In this document: positions 36,085 to 48,160 of the stretch, in pieces
Layout: every line of letters begins with the position of its first letter
Position numbering within the stretch: the stretch's first letter is position 1
NCBI RefSeq assembly: GCF_020080835.1
Contig: NC_058162.1
Location: 7,269,323-7,333,322 of the forward strand
Origin: Cotesia glomerata
Lineage: Eukaryota > Arthropoda > Insecta > Hymenoptera > Braconidae
DNA: 64,000 bases
Direction of reading: 5' to 3'
The notes under the pieces: generated by a model
What the model was told of the DNA's origin: nothing
The model's input: the letters and a program-made list of their open reading frames with translations, nothing else
Database searches by the model: none
Position numbers and translations under genes: made by a program

Positions 36085-37243
36085 TACTAATAGAAGGATT
36101 TGTTTATAATTGAGGTTATAATTGAGGATGATTTTACTTGTATCACTGTAGAGTGTTTTACAAGGGAGGGTGGGGAACTATTGCCCCTCCACTTTTTCCT
36201 CCGCAATATAATCTCTCAACGCCGTCATTATAACTCTCAACCACTTTTTCGTCCCCACCCCCCTGCATGTCGGGATTTTTTTCTTTCATGCCCGACACAC
36301 ATGTGCTGCGACTGTGGCCGACTTACGCGTTATAATCAGTACCTGCATTTGCATTACGGTCTTAAATAGTATGGAGGTACTTCTATAATGACATTTTACC
36401 TCCATAACTATATGGGAAAACCACAGAAAACCCGACCAGTACAGAGGCTGGCAATGAAGCGCACATATTTTTAGTTTATAATCATTGAAAAATATTGGTG
36501 CGCGCCGGAATCGAACCCTGGTCCCACTCTTTCGAAATGTAGGTACCGAGCCGATTAGGCTATTGCCAACCCCAGGATTTGTTTATATTTAATAAGCTTT
36601 ATTAACTGTTAATAAATGATTTTTTAACATCATAGGATTTAATAAATATTTATTAACAGTTAATAAATATTTATTAACAGTTAATAAATATTTATTAACA
36701 GTTAATAAATTATTTATTAAAAACGATTTCTTAAATGTTAATAAATATTTATTAATGGTTAATGAATATTTGTTAACTGTTAACAAATATTTATTTAAAT
36801 TAAAAAGCAAAAATAACAATTTTCATAACACTTTTGACACTTTTTATAACCGTATAGTTGGAATACATGATAATAATTTAATTCACTAAATAAATTAACG
36901 TTTTTAATATTTAAAAATATAAAAGATAATTATGAGCTGTGATAGAATTTGGTATTTTACAATAAATGTTATTATAATGTAATATAATTAACGTAAATAA
37001 TTTATAAAGATGATTTTTATTTATAAGCAATCTTCATATCATATAACATTGCAAGCGAAAAAATTTTACTTAACAAAATATTTACTAACTGTTAATAAAT
37101 ATTTGTTAACTATTAATAAATAATTATTAACTATCAATAAATGTACTTTTCTCCCAAATAAATATTTATTGAAATTCAATAAATTAAATAATTATCTTCA
37201 AATAAATTAAATTATTAATAGTTAATAAATTCTTCTATCAGTG
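36085..37243. mobile_element. MITE family G (TTAATAAATATTTA-rich), interrupted by a SINE
   Basis: Left end TACTAATAGAAGGATTTG and right end AATTCTTCTATCAGTG are inverted repeats between TA dinucleotides. The interior has repeated TTAACAGTTAATAAATATTT units (36640-36800, 37070-37150). Confidence 0.7.
36109..36573 (-). mobile_element. tRNA-derived SINE with 14-bp target duplication
   Basis: The minus-strand 5' head (36573-36496) has an A box TAGCCTAATCGG and a B box GGTTCGATTCC, but no tRNA acceptor pairing. A body of about 390 bp follows. AGGATTTGTTTATA flanks it at 36095-36108 and 36574-36587. It was inserted near the left end of the family G element. Confidence 0.8.
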
Positions 37244-38390
37244 TAGGATTAAGGAAACAAATATTTTATTTGTACCAATTCTAAAACGTATTTGAAACTT
37301 TTTGTTGATTTAGAAAATAACAAAAATTGAAGAATTTTTTTATATTCTTGACACAAGTCGGTAATATTTTGAATTGATGTTACAAAGAAATTTTTAGGCA
37401 AATATTTGATTCAAAAAATCTCTAATTAAGAATATTATTTTGAAGAGTTTGATCATCTTAAATAAAACTGGAAAATTATTGAACTAAGATATTTTTTTTT
37501 GTTCAAGTAAATTGTATTTAATTCAAAATGATCGGACTCTTCAAAATAATTTTATTAGGTCACGATTTTTTATTTAATCATTAAATTAATTTCCTTACGT
37601 GTAGGTTATTTTTTTTTTTTTAAAGTAAAGTAGTTGGTTGAATTGGTGAAATTGTTGAATGGAGAACTTTTTTCTTTGCCTCGAGTTTTATTTTCTCGAT
37701 TCATGAGTGAATTTTTTGTATTGGTTCAAACTGAATATCTCGAAGCAAAAGTGAAATTATGAAGATAATATTTTTCTCGACTCAACTAGTTCTTTTTTCC
37801 ACTATAAAAAAAAAAAAATAATTACATATAATTCATCTTCTTTTCATCCTACTATCGTTGCACTAAATCATCTGTAAGTGATGAAGAATAAATATCAAGA
37901 GTCAAGTGTGCTACTTCTGCAAAAATTGACCAATTAATGCAAACTCATTTTGTAAAATGAACAATGATTAGGATTTTCTTGACACATAAGATATATTAAA
38001 GCCTATTATCATCATTCTGTTCTTCTATGAATAATTATAATTATCAGTTCTAAGCTATTATTAGTTTGATTTGAATACCTTGTAGATAATCAACTCTACC
38101 GTGTCCCATATTAAGGCATTGATTCGTTTTGCTCGAGGTGTGTTAATTTTTCTTTCGCTCGTGTATAATTAACACACTTTTGAGCGCGTAAAAAGTGGCT
38201 ATTATTCCTTTAAAAGGTAATTTACTGTGTAAGTATATTGCGACGAGGTTGGCTTATGACCTTTTTGTAAAACTCGGCTTTATTATGTTCAGTATACATT
38301 TCAAAGTAAATCGATTTTAGATATCCAGGAATGATGTAGCTTGAATAAAAATAAAAATTTTTGAACTTTACATCAGCATTACTTCATTTA
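37244..38390. other. AT-rich sequence, nothing assigned
   Basis: Scattered CTTGATTT/TCAAGAA fragments at 37420-37800 may be decayed family A sequence. No gene seen. Confidence 0.35.
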
Positions 38391-39038
38391 TATTCTTACT
38401 GACTTTTGTAGACATTTATAATTTTTTAGTTGCAAGGATAAATGGTGTTAATATTATCGAAATACCTTGTAAGTTGACCTTTAAAAATAAAAATTATTTT
38501 TAATTTCGTATATTGACATCTGTATAATAGAAATAAGGATTCTATTGAACTTAAAAATATCAAATTAGTCAAACAACAGTACAATTATTACGTTTTATTT
38601 ACTTGAATAAAAGTACCAAAGAAAGGATTTTTAATGAAAAGTTATTATTTTCTCAATGAACAAAATATCGAAAAAATATTATCAACTTAAAACGTTAACT
38701 AGGAAATTATAAATTTTGTGAGATTAATTAGATGTCTATTGGTTTAATAGTTTTGTTTGGTTAGGCATGTCTAAAAAAAGTCTCGCCATGTATTAGTAAA
38801 GATGTAGATTATTTAAAATATATATTAAGTTTATTTGAATGACAGCTTATCCAAAAATTGAAATAATATTATGAAAACTCGTGAAAATGCTTGCTTAGTT
38901 TTAGTTTGATATTTTAAACAAATTTTCAAAATTGTTAATTATTTAAATTTTATTTCATATTAAATGGAATATCATCAAATAAATTAATGTTTATTTAAAT
39001 AATTAGTAAATAATAATAATCAAATGCACGAATTTATA

Positions 39039-39410
39039 GGGGAGGGGAGGGGCAAAATGGGGTAGGGGTGGCAAAATGGGGTACCCGCAAAATTTTGTAA
39101 AAAAAATTTTTTTTTCCAAAAAGCTCTTTCAGCTTTCTAAAATATATTTTAACGTCATTTCCTATAATTTAAGAGAAAAAAAAATTTTTCAATTTAAAAA
39201 AAAAAAATTTTTTTTTTCTAACTTTTTTACAGCAACTTTTATCGTCATTGTGCATCATAATAAATTTTTTTTCCTAAATTTAAAAAAAAAAAATAAAAAG
39301 AGGGAGTCATTGGTTCCATGTCAGTTTTCGAAAATCAAGTTCTAATCTGATCTTCACATTTTAAATGTCCTAGGAAGTAATTCTTAATATTCCTACGAGG
39401 ATGTCTGTCG

Positions 39411-39449
<39 letters not shown>

Positions 39450-40319
39450 CACCTCTAATAACTTTTGAGAGGCTCCACTGTTTTGAACGACATTCGCGCC
39501 ATTCGATAGGGTTTAGCGAAACTTAGATTTTCTCATAAATTTAAAATAATTTTTTTTCTTTTTTTTTTTAACAGCTTTTAAACAGCCCATGCAAAAAAAT
39601 TATGATTCAAAATGAATTTAAGATTGAAATTCATTTTCCTTGCTCCAAAATTTTAATAAAAACTTAGGAATATTTAGGATTAATTTCATTTAACGATTAA
39701 TTCCAAAATCTAATTAGCTCTCAAATTTAAAAAACGACGTTGACTGCTGCAAACCGCATCAAAATCGGGTAATGTGTCGAAGAGAAATCGTAAACTAACC
39801 ATTCTAAAAGAGTATCTTTTTCAAATAACTTCTAAATTTATTCTCGGATTATTTTTGATGTTATAATTTTTCACCGGGAGATACAAAAACTAGAATCTTC
39901 TCTAGAGAACTATTTTTTTTATCTTGATATTATTTTTACTCAAGCGAAACCCGTCAAAAATTACTACAAAGTTTAAAAACTTTTTTTGCTATTTCAATTT
40001 TTGTTAGGAGTATATTGCTTCTACTAACAATATATCTTTTTTGGGTGATTTTTTCATGTCTCTGGGTTCTTTCGTAGACTTATCGACAAGAAAATATTAT
40101 TTTTTTAACGATATTTCATTTTCGGATAATGAAATTTTTTTTTCACTTTTTCAGGGGGTACCCCATTTTGTCCGCAAAAAAAAACTTTTTTTTTTTCTAC
40201 GGCAACTTGAAATTTGATTATTTACCTTCAATTACGATTGAAAACGAGAAAAATCAGCATATTTAAGTCCTTAAAATCGTAACGGTTTCTTAAGTACCCC
40301 ATTTTGCCCCTCCCTCCCC
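39039..40319. mobile_element. Family B transposon, copy 2 (uninterrupted)
   Basis: 1281 bp between TA duplicates. Starts GGGGAGGGGAGGGGCAAAAT and ends ATTTTGCCCCTCCCTCCCC. Non-coding as it stands. Confidence 0.85.
39413..39446. repeat. (GT)n microsatellite
   Basis: Expanded inside family B copy 2. The same position in copy 1 (about 16490) has only a short, interrupted GT run. Confidence 0.9.
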
Positions 40320-40979
40320 TAATTAAAACTTACTATTTTCTAAATCAAAATAAGAAGATTACAAATGAGCAATTAAGCATGTACTATAAACTAAAACTTT
40401 TTCCCCAACACGCTGAATTTTTCGGTAAGAATTATGTCTATTAGTGTAGTCATTTTTTCAGTTTAGCCTTTTAAAAAACCCGTCTTATCATCATTTATTA
40501 TACTAATTAAGTTAAGCTAACGAGTTAGTAAAACGAGAAATAATTTAATAAATGCATTACTATAAAATAATTTTGTTCATAAATTAAGAATATTTTTCTT
40601 GAGTAAAGTATTTTTTTCCTCGCACCTTCAAGTATTACTTTTCAAAATTTCCCGCTTCTTTTGCTCGCGAAACGCCAATTTCATGAACAAACTACAGAAA
40701 GCGTTAATGGATTCTTCAGTCTAGATCACCAAAACTAATAAATATATAAATGATTTCAATAAATCCTCATAGAAGAAATATTAAATCCATGATTTTTAAA
40801 ATAAAAAAACTAGCATGCACAATCACTTGCAAACGATTATTGTTATTATGCGAATACCAGTATCAATGATTTTACAGGCTGAAAGTGCAGTTAAACATCG
40901 AAACCGGGGAACCCGCTAAGATAATAAGAGATGAATAGTAAGTTTAGATAGGCTTTGAAATAGTCAGTGAGAGTGATCT

Positions 40980-42274
40980 CAAAATTTATCAGTTAGCTTT
41001 TTCAAGAAAAATTATTTCCATTGATTAGTATAAAATCAATCATAAAAGCAATTTTAGTTATCGATTAAGAAATTAATCACATTGTTTCGGAGAGCAAGAA
41101 GAGTAACACTGCTTTAGTAGGATTGTACTTAAAAGTTTGTTAAAAACGATAACAATCGTTTAGAGAATGTTTTTAAAGAGAGCTTCCTGCCGTTGTAGGC
41201 CTTTCCTCGTGTTCTTGTTATGTGTGGACTCTATATGGAAGATTGGCAATATAAGAATGCATATTATAAATAATGAATAGCGTAAATGCATAATGAAATG
41301 ATTTATCGTTTCTATTCGCACGATAACTGACAATAGCTCGTGCTTTTTTGGGACAAGTTGGCTTCCTCTACCGATACCAATAATAACAATAACAATGATG
41401 ATAATAATAAGAATAAGAACAAGAGCAGGAACAACAACAATAATAATGATAATAATTACAATAATAATGATAATGATAATGGTAATAATAGTTGTGGTGT
41501 AACAGTAGCGAATGGTTGTAGTCTGTGCAATAAATCTGTTGACGACGTGCGTTCGCTCGAGGATATTGGCTCCCTGTAAAGTAAAACTCCCGTCGAACAG
41601 TTCGTTTATTTGTTTTTGCAAAACTTTTTTATCAGGAATGTTATATCGAATTTATTCCATACGATACTTGCCAATTGACGGTTTATAAATAATCAATTTT
41701 ATTCTGGGAAATGAAAGGAACTTTTAAACCTGTAAAAACCTCCACGGCTTTTCGGATCGCATAATCCCAAGGCAATAGGCAATACCTAGATCTTTCTGAT
41801 CAATTTAAATAAAGTAATAAATCAACTGTCGCATGCTATTCGCAAGTTAATTACTCACTAGTGAGACATTCATTTGTGTATCTACATTATACACTTTCCG
41901 TTCTGTATTCTACATTTTACATTAGCACATTCATCATTTACTCTTCAAACTTTTTGTCCCGGTTTTCTTCGTTGGAATCTTTAATTATCGCTTTTACATT
42001 TAAAGTCTTTCATTTTTTTTTAGGCTACATGATTAACTTTTTTATTTCCAAACAAATTTATTTACTATTAAATTTCTATTGATTCTTTTCATTTTAATTC
42101 AACAGGAGTATTCTTTCTGTTGTTAAATCAAAAAATTTCTTGTCTTGAATCTTACATTCTGAATTCTTGATACGAGAAATATTTATCTTCAGTCGATAAC
42201 TATTCTCACTTATTACAAAATAATGTTATTTTCAGTTGATAAGAAAATTTTTTAACCAAAAATTTTTCGAACTA
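40980..42274. other. Unexplained sequence with an imperfect AAT/AAC microsatellite
   Basis: 41378-41495 is an ATA/ACA/ATG trinucleotide-type low-complexity run, which explains the Asn/Ile-rich ORFs there. The rest shows nothing identifiable. Confidence 0.45.
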
Positions 42275-43769
42275 AGGTAAAGTATCCAGTAGTTGAACAG
42301 GTTCCAAGGTAAAACGTATTTGACCCTACTTCTAATAAATAAAGATGTTGTTATTAGTTTAAATAAGCGATAGTCATGAAAATATAAACATAAAAACGTT
42401 CAATAGTTTTTAATTACACTAATTTTTAGCTACAAAATTTATTTAATTTGCAGTAATTAATACAAATCACAATGCTGATCACTAGTCTATAAAACTATTA
42501 GAGATTAGAGTGCTGTTAAAATCATACGACCTCAGCTTGTTCAAGTTCTGGGTACCGCTTTGAAAATTAGGAGGTATAGTTAGATGCCAAAATTTAATAT
42601 AAAAATTATAGTTTGTCTTTGCGAAAAATATGCACGCAGAAAAAAATTTTGTTAAAATAACCTAAGATATGTTCTAGTAACAAATGCATTTGTTAACATA
42701 GGGATAACAAATTATATGTTAAAATAACAAAATTTAGGTTATAGCAAGTTATTGATTTGTTATAACAACAAAACAATTTGGTTACTATAGCAAAATCTTT
42801 AAGTAGATTCGCCAAAATAATTTAGTTGGTATAAAAAATTTTTTTGTTGAAACAGCAAAATTATTCTATTAAAATAACAAATAAATTTACATTAAATGTT
42901 ACATTAAATTTTATAAGAATCCATAATTTAAAAATATGCTATAATCAGTGATATCTGATTTGGAAAATATTTTAGCAACAAATTAGTTTTGTTATTGCAA
43001 TAAAATGATTTTGTTAGGACAATATTGTTAACAAATTGATTTGGTCATTTAACAGACTGGTTTGTCAGTATAACTTGAAACATTTTGTTAATGCGATTAA
43101 TAGATTTGTTACTATAACTAAACTCATTTGTTACCGGAACATATTTTTCAGTTATCCCGTCTTTTGTTATTTCAACAAAATCATTTTTCTCACCTCCGGG
43201 CGGAAATCGTCAATTTTCCTCCCGCTGCGCTAAACGAAAATGCCGCTTTCCGCCTCCGTCGAGGAGAAAGATAGTATACACACCACGGGCGGTAAATAAG
43301 GAAGCCTCAGATCACATGTTTATTGACCTCGGCTTCACCTCGGACAACAATTACATGTGATCTGAGACATTTCTTGACTTTTACTGCCCTAGATGTAATA
43401 ATATACTATTTATGCGTGTGTGTTATTTAGAAAAGACTGTTTCATTGGACAGTACAATTTTTTTTATTGAAAATGATGATATACCATTTTTTTTTACTGA
43501 TTGTTCGGTTTACGATTTAGTATCTTTTTCATGAAAAAAATACCATCTATCGGCGATTCTCGACATGTCAACTTTTAAGTTAACAAAAATATAATAATAT
43601 GTTTATAATTGAAAAAACTTACAGAAATTAATTACTGTATCATCTAATAATTATAATATGCGCATATTACTCATAATAAATTTACGGATTTTGTATTATA
43701 ACAATTCGAAAAGTCTGTACAAGTACTGGTCCCATTTTTATAATTGTTCAAGTACTGGGTACTTTACCT
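42275..43769. mobile_element. Family L terminal-inverted-repeat element with nested inserts
   Basis: Ends AGGTAAAGTATCCAGTAG and TACTGGGTACTTTACCT between TA dinucleotides. The interior includes an AACAAAATAATTTTGTTA-rich block (42640-43180) and the GC-rich hairpin relative at 43190-43413. Confidence 0.75.
43190..43413. repeat. Single-arm relative of the 28219-28670 palindrome
   Basis: Shares CCGCTGCGCTAAACGAAA, GCCGCTTTCCGCCTC, ATAGTATACA, a CAGATCACATG hairpin around CCTCGGCTTC, and AATATACTATTT at the right end. Confidence 0.75.
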
Positions 43770-44852
43770 TAAATAATTTGCGACTGATGGTAAAAATAAT
43801 TTAATTCTCTTCAAAGATCTTAAATTTCTTTTAATTTTATTGCCATATTCGGAACAGGTCGGTAATGTCTTGAACCAACGTTACCGCGGAGCTTAATCAA
43901 AGGGAAGAAATTCTTGAACAACGAATGAGTGTATTTTTTTGAAAACATTAAAGTGCTTCGTTAGAATAAAATTAATCTGAAAAATTTCCTTTTTTTAATT
44001 CTCAAGTTATAAAATATTAGTCCACTTCTTGAACTTTTTAAATCAAGAGTAAAATTTTGAAAAAAATTTTCTCTTAAATCCAATAATTTTTTCAACATTC
44101 TCGATTTTTTCTCCATTAAAATTACAACCAGCACAAGCCTTCCCTGAAAGCCTCATAATGACCAGAGTCGGATTGAGTTGTAGACCACCCGCCTGGAACA
44201 TTACTTCTGGCAATATGATAATGTGTAACTCGACTGTTAATCATTGGAACAGTATCATTGAATAGCAAAAAGGTAAAACTTCATAGCCGGGACCTTGGCC
44301 GTTATGTTGATACGTTAGATCTCTTTCTCACACCTATTACAATGTCTTTATGAATATATCTTAATACAGATGGCATGCTGGCCGGGTGCATTGAACCTCG
44401 AACATTAAATGTATCTCCAACCGAGTATGAGTAATAATAATTTATATTGACATCGGACATATATACATACACATAAACATAAACAGTGTATGTATTATAT
44501 ATAAATACACATGTCGAGAGCTCCATCTGCATCATCAATGTGCATGAATTATGAGGCTGTTAATTTCCGTAGAATTTATCCCATTGCACTGATACCACTT
44601 CTATACCGATTATATAACTGTACTGCACTGTGCAATGTACTCATCCTCGTCCTCATCATCTATAGCTCATTCACCGGTATATTATCATTGTCGATGTCGA
44701 TGTCGATACTGGACAGTCATACGTCACATCTTCATCACACAAGTGTGCAAGTGTCATGATATCTACCTGGTAAAGCGAAAATATAGTTTCTTGTTTTCTC
44801 TCCTATTCTATAGCCATAATGAAAAAAAATTTATCTTAAAAGTAAATGCATA
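43770..44852. other. Unexplained sequence
   Basis: Less AT-rich at 44100-44760. Short ORFs on both strands are not recognisable. Confidence 0.35.
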
Positions 44853-45429
44853 GGGGAAGGACGGGCAAAACGGATATGTTAATTTAAAACTGAAATAACA
44901 AATATATATTATAATCATATCTATTCTTAACTTTGGCTAATAATTTTTTGGGTAATTGAAGTTTATAATTAAAGTAAAATAAAAATAAAAACAAAAAAAT
45001 TCTTCTTCGAAATTAAAAAAAAAAAAAAAGTCAACATTATCCGTTTTGCCCTACCAGGGCGGGCAAAATGAATACTCAGGTTGCGTAAAACGAATACTGA
45101 TTAGAAAATACATTTCAATCAAAACGATCGTCGCAAAAATATGAACCACGTCCGGAATATGAAGAAAAAAATCAAATCTGCATCGTCCTTAACAACATTA
45201 AAATAATCAATGTATATTTACGATTTAAAATTTTAATTTTTTTCCTAAATTTCAATATTTATAAAAAAAAATTCTCACAATTATGCAAAACCAATGCTTT
45301 ATCGATAACGGTAAGTGTAGTTACATAATAGATTGATAGATTACAGTCTAAAATGTTTCTATCGATCGACCAGCGATTTAAAACGATTATTCATTTTACC
45401 CGCCCTCTCCGTCTTGCCCGCCCGTCCCC
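44853..45429. mobile_element. Small transposon related to family B ends
   Basis: 577 bp. Starts GGGGAAGGACGGGCAAAACG and ends CGTCTTGCCCGCCCGTCCCC between TA dinucleotides. An internal GCCCTACCAGGGCGGGCAAA motif near 45049 repeats the terminal theme. Confidence 0.75.
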
Positions 45430-46439
45430 TAAATGATACTGTAAAAAATAAGAAGTAAATTCGTACTAATAAAAGAATAATGATATTCTTAATTTTCGTC
45501 AAAATATTTAAACAAAATTCTAAATCTCAAAGATGATTAGTTTATGATCACTCGGGGTGATAACTAATATTTCAAAAAAGTTATCTCAAGTTTAACTTTA
45601 TAAATATTTTTTTTTTTTTATTATTAAATTTATATGCCAAGGCTTAAATCATATGGCAAGCAATATTAATTATTTTTTTTCTCAAAAATTTGACTTTGGA
45701 ACATTGAATCAAATTTTAATAAAGATTATTTTGTTTTTAATTTTTATTGATAAATCTTCATGTAAGAAAATAAAAATTAATAAATTGTTGACATGTTTAC
45801 GTTTAATGAAATGAAATTAACGTTAATTCAAATAGATTTTTTCCACTTTGAACCCCGCACACTAACACCCTCTTGCACCTAGATCAACCGCTTTCAGAAA
45901 ATGTTTTTTTCCACTTTTATGTCTAAATATCTTATTAACTAATTTAACTATCAATTGTAAAATATAATTTAAAAAATACCTTATATTATTTGTGAACAAT
46001 ATTTTATAAATAAACTTACTTAAATTCAATAACATTTCTCATAAATTTTCAGTTACTAAGATGTTGACTAGACTATAAGGTGACGGTTTATGTATATAAC
46101 ACGATATTTAATATTGTGTTTTGATGAAAATTAACTATTTTTTTACAAATGTTTATTAGGTAAAAAAATGCGAGAGTCAATTTCTTATAGTACTTTAGAC
46201 TTTGTAAATCGTTCTGTACATTTTAAATATTTTATTATAAATTGTAATGTTTAAAATTATCAACATTAAAAATTCAACTGTAAATTATTATATTTTAATT
46301 TTTTTAATACCATATCAATCTTGATGATATGTAATTGTTTTTGTTAAATAACAAATTTTCGATTGTAGCATTAGCTAATAAATATTCGTTAAACAAAGAA
46401 TATTTACTGTTAAAAATTATATTACTTAATGATTATTTA
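45430..46439. other. AT-rich sequence, nothing assigned
   Basis: No exon, RNA or terminal repeat found. Confidence 0.4.
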
Positions 46440-46717
46440 ACTTTAGATTTTCCATTGAATGGTCAAGACTAGGTAACCCATCCTTGGCCCAAGTCTGGCG
46501 TACCATCAAATGGCCAGAGCTAGGTGAGCCAGTCTTGGCCCAAGACTGGTGCGCCATTGGACGGCCGAGGCTAGTTAACCCAACCTTGGCCCAAGTCTGG
46601 TTCACCAAAGGAACGGCCAAGGCTGAGTTCCCCAGTCTTGGCCCAACTCTGGGACGCCAAGCCTGGCGTCCCAGTGTTGGCGCAAGCTTGGCCCCGTCGT
46701 TCAACTCTGGGGACTCC

Positions 46718-46718
<1 letters not shown>
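46440..46718. repeat. Degenerate 51-bp minisatellite, GC-rich
   Basis: About five units align on CTTGGCCCAAGTCTGG with a spacing of about 51 bp, a multiple of three. Both strands stay open, giving a 17-residue repeat on the minus strand (…RQTWAKDGLPSLDHSM…). The ORFs look like a by-product of the period. Gene status is not supported. Confidence 0.75.

Positions 46719-46719
<1 letters not shown>

Positions 46720-46771
<52 letters not shown>
46720..46771. repeat. (TA)n microsatellite
   Basis: TA run directly following the minisatellite. Confidence 0.9.
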
Positions 46772-46778
<7 letters not shown>

Positions 46779-47129
46779 TTTACTGAAGATTTATATTTTG
46801 TTGTTTATTTGATACTTATAAAAAGCTTCAATGAAAATTTTTTGTTATTATTAAACAAATTAATATTTATATCTTTTTATTCATGTGTCAAAAATCTAAT
46901 CTTACAAGAACTTGTGATAATTTTTGTTTTATAATTGTTTTCTTTATCATTAAATGTTAAGTATTGTAACAACGGTTCAATTAGTATCTGCTATAAACAT
47001 CAATCAATTATTTAATTAAATGAACTATTACTATCATAATATAATAAACAACAATTTTTCTCAGTAATTCACTAAATGATTGCGTCATACTTATAGTAAA
47101 TTTAATTATTACCAAAATGTGATTATATA

Positions 47130-47309
47130 CAGAAAAAGAAACGTTCTTGAACCAAGTATACAATTTTGAAGAACTTAATATTCTTGATTTAAAGAAATTT
47201 CACTTAATTCAAGAATTTTTCGTCTTGATTTAAGACAATTACCCTTTTTAAAATTATATACTTCGTTCAAGAATTTTCCTCTTGAATCAAGATAATTTTT
47301 TTTTCAGTG
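47130..47309. mobile_element. MITE family A copy
   Basis: Starts CAGAAAAAGAAACGTTCTTG and ends TAATTTTTTTTTCAGTG, with TA on both sides. It lies about 150 bp upstream of the glycogen synthase start. Confidence 0.7.
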
Positions 47310-47921
47310 TAAATTATCAATTTAATTTCTCGATCAATTATCAATGTCAAAGGTTATTTTAGCTGGGTGTTATGAATTCTATTATTTTCAGATGCTTTAA
47401 TTATTTATAAACCTTAACTTTTTTAATTATTATATTTAATAACTTACAGAGTAAAAAATGTCTCGAGAACGAGCTTCTCGGCGATTTTACAGAATACATA
47501 TTGCGCACGATCTATCTGTTTATATGGATCGAGGGCGTAACGCTGAGCAAGAAAATCGGTGGAGTTTTGAAGTAGCTTGGGAAGTTGCTAATAAAGGTTG
47601 GTGGTTTGATACTCAACTGTGTACTTATTTTTTATGATTCATACATCAAAGCTTGCAATATTTTTTCTTTTTATTATAGTTGGCGGTATTTATACTATAA
47701 TTAGATCAAAAGCTTATGTGTCAACTGAAGAATTGGGGGATCGGTATTGTATGATGGGACCTTACAAAGAACAATCTGCTAGGACTGAAGTGGAACAAGC
47801 TGAATTTCCCCATCATAGTCCCTTGAAGAAGGCTGTCAAAGTATTGAGAGACCAAGGATTTAAAGTATAATTTATTTTTATTATTATTGATAAATGAATT
47901 TAAGCAATGAAAAAATACATA

Positions 47922-48133
47922 CAGTACCGACGGAAAATTTCCGGACAACCTTCTTGTTTACTTTTTAATTTAAATATGATACATAAACTAATTAACTTGA
48001 TCTATAAAGAAAATGCTATTTTATATTACAAAGTGTGTACAATCGTGTCATTGACTTTTTTCTTGATTTATTTTACTTTTAATAATCGTTTTAATAAATT
48101 TTCATCTTGTCCGGATACTTTCTGTCGGTAGTG
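47922..48133. mobile_element. Tc1/mariner-like MITE in glycogen synthase intron 2
   Basis: 212 bp. Ends CAGTACCGACGGAAAATT and AGTATCCGGACAAG-type complement (CTTTCTGTCGGTAGTG) between TA dinucleotides. Tc1-type assignment rests on the TA target and CAGT-like ends only. Confidence 0.65.
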
Positions 48134-48160
48134 TATAATTTGGATCAATGAATACAGATA

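Larger units (their letters stand above)
38391..40979. repeat. Long direct repeat, copy 2 (partner 24181-26070)
   Basis: Same order of blocks as copy 1. Instead of the Helitron it carries a family B transposon at 39039-40319. Copy 1 is uninterrupted at that point (GAATTTATAATTAAAAC). Confidence 0.85.

Noticed and set aside
36496..36573. tRNA gene on the minus strand (good A and B boxes)
   Set aside because: The acceptor and T stems do not pair, and the sequence is the head of a longer element flanked by a 14-bp target duplication. Annotated as a SINE.
41160..41621. 153-codon minus-strand ORF rich in Ile/Val
   Set aside because: It is read through an AAT/AAC low-complexity run, and the opposite strand is Asn-rich. 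No recognisable domain.
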